DNA of 64,000 nucleotides from Pseudomonas sp. RIT-PI-q (GTDB taxonomy: Bacteria > Pseudomonadota > Gammaproteobacteria > Pseudomonadales > Pseudomonadaceae): positions 186,001-250,000 of the forward strand of contig NZ_LHPC01000038.1 of assembly GCF_001297125.1 (NCBI RefSeq), read 5' to 3'. Under the pieces are notes generated by a model. It was not told the DNA's origin and ran no database searches. It saw nothing but the letters and a program-made list of their open reading frames with translations. Of the stretch, positions 61,219-64,000 are shown piece by piece (position 1 is the stretch's first letter; each line of letters starts with the position of its first letter). Position numbers and translations under genes: made by a program.

Positions 61219-61875
61219 ATGAACGTTCGAGTTTTTTGCTGCCTGGGTCTTGCCCTGGTCCCGACGTGGGCGGCACACGCCGCCCCTGAAATCGCCCAAC
61301 TGTACGCGCCGAAATTGCCCGAAGGCTCGGCCTGGGTGCGGGTGGTCAATCCCGGCGACACCGCCCTGCAGGTTCGTGTCGACCAAGGCGCGACTTTTGC
61401 CCTTTCCGCCCAAGCAACAGTGGCCAGTCCCTTTCAGGTGGTGGATTCGCGACAGCCGCTGCGCGTGACCGTCAATGGTCGCGAGATAACCGGCCTCACC
61501 GCGCCAAAAAGCGCGTGGGTCACGCTGATTCTCGACAGCGACCCGGCACGCGCACCCCGCCTGGTCATCGACCCGCCACAACGCGGCAAAGACCTGCGCG
61601 CCGAGCTCAACGTGTACAACCTGGGCAGCGGGTGCGAGTCGGCCGACATTAAATTGGCCAACGGCGCCGTGGTCTTCAGCCAGGTGCCATTCCACGGACA
61701 AGCCCAACGCACGATCAACCCGGTGCAGGCGACGCTGGTTGCCAGCTGCAACGAGACCTCCAGCCTGCCGTTGAAGCTGGCACCCTTCAAGGCCGGCGAT
61801 CGTTACAGCCTGTTCCTGATCGGCTCGCGCAAGGCGCCGCGCCTGATTGGCCTGGTGGACGAGAGCGCACCATGA
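61219..61875 (+). CDS. AlgF-like periplasmic polysaccharide acetylation protein
   Basis: A 218-residue exported protein. A signal peptide (1-20, ending AHA) precedes IAQLYAPKLPEGSAWVRVVNP, the opening of AlgF/WssG-type proteins, then two beta domains; ADIKLANGAVVFSQVPFHG lies in the second. AlgF relays acetyl groups between the membrane acetyl carrier and the transferase during alginate acetylation. GAGGATTTGC precedes ATG 61219. It overlaps the AlgJ-like gene (ATGA). Its presence in an Nfr-type operon is unusual; the membrane acyltransferase that normally accompanies it is not in the window. Confidence 0.78.
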   Translation: MNVRVFCCLGLALVPTWAAHAAPEIAQLYAPKLPEGSAWVRVVNPGDTALQVRVDQGATFALSAQATVASPFQVVDSRQPLRVTVNGREITGLTAPKSAWVTLILDSDPARAPRLVIDPPQRGKDLRAELNVYNLGSGCESADIKLANGAVVFSQVPFHGQAQRTINPVQATLVASCNETSSLPLKLAPFKAGDRYSLFLIGSRKAPRLIGLVDESAP

Positions 61876-62861
61876 ACCGTCACGACAAACCCGAACGCTT
61901 TTTCCGTCGATGGTCGGTGCCCGCGATGATCGCCAGCCTGCTGTCGAGCCTGTCCGGCACCGGCGTCCAGGCAGCCTCGGCGGTGATCACCGGCGACGGC
62001 GGCTGGTTATTCCCGGCCTGGGAAAGCTTGAGCAAGGTCGATAATCCCGGCACGGCCCGCAACATTGTCCTGATCAAACAGATCCAGCAGGCACTTGAAC
62101 ACGAACACATCGGGTTGATCGTGCTGGTGGTGCCGATGAAAGCGCCGTTTTATGCCCAGCGCCTGCCCGCCGATCAGCCCTTGAGCCCGGCGGTGATGCA
62201 GCGCTATGACCACCTGCAAAACGATCTGACCCACGCAGGCCTCGGCACGTTGAACATCAAGCCGATCCTGCAACGGACCGAGCAAGGCAACCAGACTGCG
62301 TTTTACCGCGCCGACTATCACTGGACGGCGTGGAGCGCGGAAAACACTGCCGACGCCACGGCGCAGCTGATAAACACCCGCTACCGCCTGCAAGGTGATC
62401 CGGGCGGTGGCGCGGCGCTGGGCCAGTGGTTCGACCGACGCGCGTTCGGCGACCTGGCGAGCAATTTCCTCCCGGCGGTCAAGCGCAAGGCGATTGGTCG
62501 CGACATCTACACCGTTCGCCATCAGGCCGAGAAAGACTTGCTGATCGATGATGCGCCGGCGCCGGTCCAGGTGATCGGCAACAGCTTTGTCCAGCCTTAC
62601 CTTGGCTTTACCCAGAAGCTGTCGAATGCCCTGGACCGTCCCGTCGCACTGACCTGGAATCCCGGCGACGTCGGCCCGTGGGCGACGCTGCTGCAATCCC
62701 TGGAGTCTGCGGATTTTGCCCAACACAAGCCGCAAGTGATCGTCTGGCAATTCAATGAGGGCCAGTTCCACCTCGGCCCTGACGCGGCGGCCAACTGGAA
62801 CGCGAAAGGCGTCACCTCGCTGAGCCAGTGGCATCAACGCATCAACAAGGCATTGCCGTGA
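61872..62861 (+). CDS. AlgJ/AlgX-like SGNH O-acetyltransferase
   Basis: A 329-residue periplasmic acetyltransferase candidate. A membrane/signal segment lies at 15-35. GDGGWLF at 41-47 is a family marker. The catalytic residues appear as Asp148 and His150 in ADYHWTAWSAE and Ser238 in VIGNSF, the arrangement of AlgX and AlgJ. IVLVVPMKAPFY is the core strand. It should place acetyl groups on the polymer as it crosses the periplasm. Its stop overlaps the next gene's GTG start. Confidence 0.82.
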   Translation: MNRHDKPERFFRRWSVPAMIASLLSSLSGTGVQAASAVITGDGGWLFPAWESLSKVDNPGTARNIVLIKQIQQALEHEHIGLIVLVVPMKAPFYAQRLPADQPLSPAVMQRYDHLQNDLTHAGLGTLNIKPILQRTEQGNQTAFYRADYHWTAWSAENTADATAQLINTRYRLQGDPGGGAALGQWFDRRAFGDLASNFLPAVKRKAIGRDIYTVRHQAEKDLLIDDAPAPVQVIGNSFVQPYLGFTQKLSNALDRPVALTWNPGDVGPWATLLQSLESADFAQHKPQVIVWQFNEGQFHLGPDAAANWNAKGVTSLSQWHQRINKALP

Positions 62862-63721
62862 AAGTCTTCAGCTACAACCTCAGTCGCGCGACGGTGGCTG
62901 CGCTCCTGTTTGCCGTTACGCTCGCCGCCGCGTCCGCCTTGTTCTACGTGACGCGCACCCAGGCTGTGGCACCAGACATTGTCGGCATCGTCTGGCAGCC
63001 GGACAACCAGACCGTTGGCATCAACGGGCACTGGGAAAAACTCGGCGCCCGTGAGTTGCTGGTGCAGTGGACGGTCGTCGACGATCAGGCGTTCATTCCC
63101 GGCACCGGACTGCCCGGCGTGCCGGTGCTGCCCGACTGGGCGCGCATCGCCAAGGCGCCGTGGGCGCAGGATGTCATCCTTGGGTTGGCGGGGTATTTCA
63201 GCGAGAACCGTTCACGGGACAACATCGAGCAACTGACGGCTGTCTCGGAACGCATCGCCAAACTGCCTACGCCGTTACACGTCACCGGCTGGTATTCCCC
63301 CGCCGAAGTCGACCCGAGCTGGACCCGTGCCAAAGAGCTGCCCGCCCTGCTCGCCAAGCTGCCGCGACCGTTGTGGATCAGCGTGTATGACGGCGCCAAC
63401 ATCGGCCCCGTCGCCACCGCCGAATGGCTCAAACAATGGCTGCCGGATGACATCGGCGTGTTCTTCCAGGACGGCGTCGGTGTTTATGCCCGCAGCGCGC
63501 CGGTCGCCAGAACCTACGCCGACGCCTTGCGCCAGCGTCTGGGGCAAAACCGTGTGCGGATCATCGTCGAAGCCTTTCGCCCCAACTTCGGTGGCGGCTT
63601 CCGCTCCGCGACGGCCGCCGAGCTGAAGACACAATTGGCGGCCTATGGCGGTTATCCGCTCTATCTGTTCGACGGACCGCACTACGTGACGCCCGAGTTG
63701 GTGGAGCAACTGGCTCGCTAA
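62858..63721 (+). CDS. Putative TIM-barrel glycoside hydrolase (DUF4434-like)
   Basis: A 287-residue exported or membrane-anchored protein with GTG start at 62858 overlapping the AlgJ-like stop (GTGA). The frame is open to an ATG at 62828, but the overlap start fits the operon pattern. One N-terminal hydrophobic helix (8-29) is followed by beta/alpha repeats. VTGWYSPAEVDPSW, ISVYDGANIG, FFQDGVGVYA and RIIVEAFRP contain Glu and Asp residues typical of TIM-barrel hydrolases. It may trim the polymer, like the hydrolases of the Psl, Pel, Pga and cellulose systems. The final bases overlap the convergent MFS gene. Confidence 0.7.
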   Translation: MKVFSYNLSRATVAALLFAVTLAAASALFYVTRTQAVAPDIVGIVWQPDNQTVGINGHWEKLGARELLVQWTVVDDQAFIPGTGLPGVPVLPDWARIAKAPWAQDVILGLAGYFSENRSRDNIEQLTAVSERIAKLPTPLHVTGWYSPAEVDPSWTRAKELPALLAKLPRPLWISVYDGANIGPVATAEWLKQWLPDDIGVFFQDGVGVYARSAPVARTYADALRQRLGQNRVRIIVEAFRPNFGGGFRSATAAELKTQLAAYGGYPLYLFDGPHYVTPELVEQLAR

Positions 63722-64000
63722 CGCTGCAACACCGACTCACCCGCCTGTGGCGGCAGGCGCAGGTTGTCCAGCAAGGCGAGGCCTGCAATCACCGCCACAC
63801 ACAGGAACGTCAGCTGAAAGTCGGCCGTCTCGGCCTGGCCTGTTGTGCCATGGATGTTCATCGCCAGGCGCAGCAGCAACGCGCCGATGGCCACGCCCAT
63901 TGCCATGCTCAGTTGGAAGAACATGCTGAACAGGGTGGAAGCGTCGCTCATCTGCTCCTTGGGGACTTCGGCAAAGGCCAGTGTGTTGAACACGGTGAAC
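63718..64000 (-). CDS. MFS transporter, C-terminal part (start outside window)
   Basis: The frame is open to the window edge and ends at a TAG complementary to 63718-63720. The visible 93 codons hold three hydrophobic segments with EQMSDASTLFSMFFQLSMAMGVAIGALLLR (in parts), typical of the last helices of DHA2-like multidrug exporters. Its last four bases overlap the stop of the convergent hydrolase gene. Little more can be said without the N-terminal part. Confidence 0.8.
   Translation of the reverse strand, partial: FTVFNTLAFAEVPKEQMSDASTLFSMFFQLSMAMGVAIGALLLRLAMNIHGTTGQAETADFQLTFLCVAVIAGLALLDNLRLPPQAGESVLQR

Overview
The window looks like a chromosomal segment of a Pseudomonas of the fluorescens group. 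It is GC-rich, carries a recognisable phaG, Pseudomonas-type REP elements and many LysR/AraC regulators divergent from the genes they probably control. No rRNA, tRNA, CRISPR array, transposase or phage gene was seen. Annotation was by reading alone; no database was searched.

Layout. 1-2.7 kb: the 5' part of a processive family-2 glycosyltransferase, preceded by a zinc-ribbon (TackOD1-like) protein with a degenerate GGDEF domain. 3.1-8.2 kb: two transporter/LysR pairs and a glutathione S-transferase. 8.2-10.1 kb: phaG followed by a putative Fe(II)/2-oxoglutarate oxygenase. 10.4-17 kb: an aldoxime-nitrile-amide-acid pathway made of an AraC regulator, an outer-membrane channel, aldoxime dehydratase, nitrile hydratase alpha and beta, and amidase. 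It ends at a hairpin and is followed by an unrelated DUF3422 protein.

18.4-33.7 kb: a catabolic island with a LysR/MHS permease pair, an alpha/beta hydrolase, a LysR, three tandem RraA-type aldolase-like genes, an aminotransferase, a two-subunit TPP decarboxylase, an acyl-CoA dehydrogenase, a family-III CoA transferase, an ETF pair, an itaconyl/mesaconyl-CoA-type hydratase and a CitE-type lyase. The enzyme set fits breakdown of branched C5/C6 dicarboxylates or their amino acids (gamma-methyl-, gamma-methylene- or gamma-hydroxy-gamma-methylglutamate) to pyruvate and acetyl-CoA. The substrate is an inference.

33.7-48.4 kb: a long minus-strand run with a chemoreceptor, a tartrate/malate-type dehydrogenase, an APC permease, two aldehyde dehydrogenases, a CrtI-like flavoprotein, an unknown small protein, a class-III PLP enzyme and a hydroxylysine-kinase-like phosphotransferase. 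A MocR/PdxR regulator is divergent from it. The kinase/PLP pair matches the amino-alcohol phosphorylation and phospho-lyase route. 48.4-52.4 kb: stress-type genes (KGG-repeat protein, ClpP-like protease, DUF3618/YqjE/YqjD-like membrane operon).

53-63.7 kb: an exopolysaccharide operon of the phage-N4-receptor (Nfr) type, with UDP-GlcNAc 2-epimerase, a BcsB-like periplasmic protein, an NfrB-like glycosyltransferase with C-terminal MshEN repeats, an NfrA-like TPR/outer-membrane protein, AlgF-like and AlgJ/AlgX-like acetylation proteins, and a putative glycoside hydrolase. This is the strongest candidate for an undescribed system. The window ends in the 3' part of an MFS transporter gene on the minus strand. 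Three copies of a 133-bp imperfectly palindromic element and one 100-bp REP pair are dispersed between operons.
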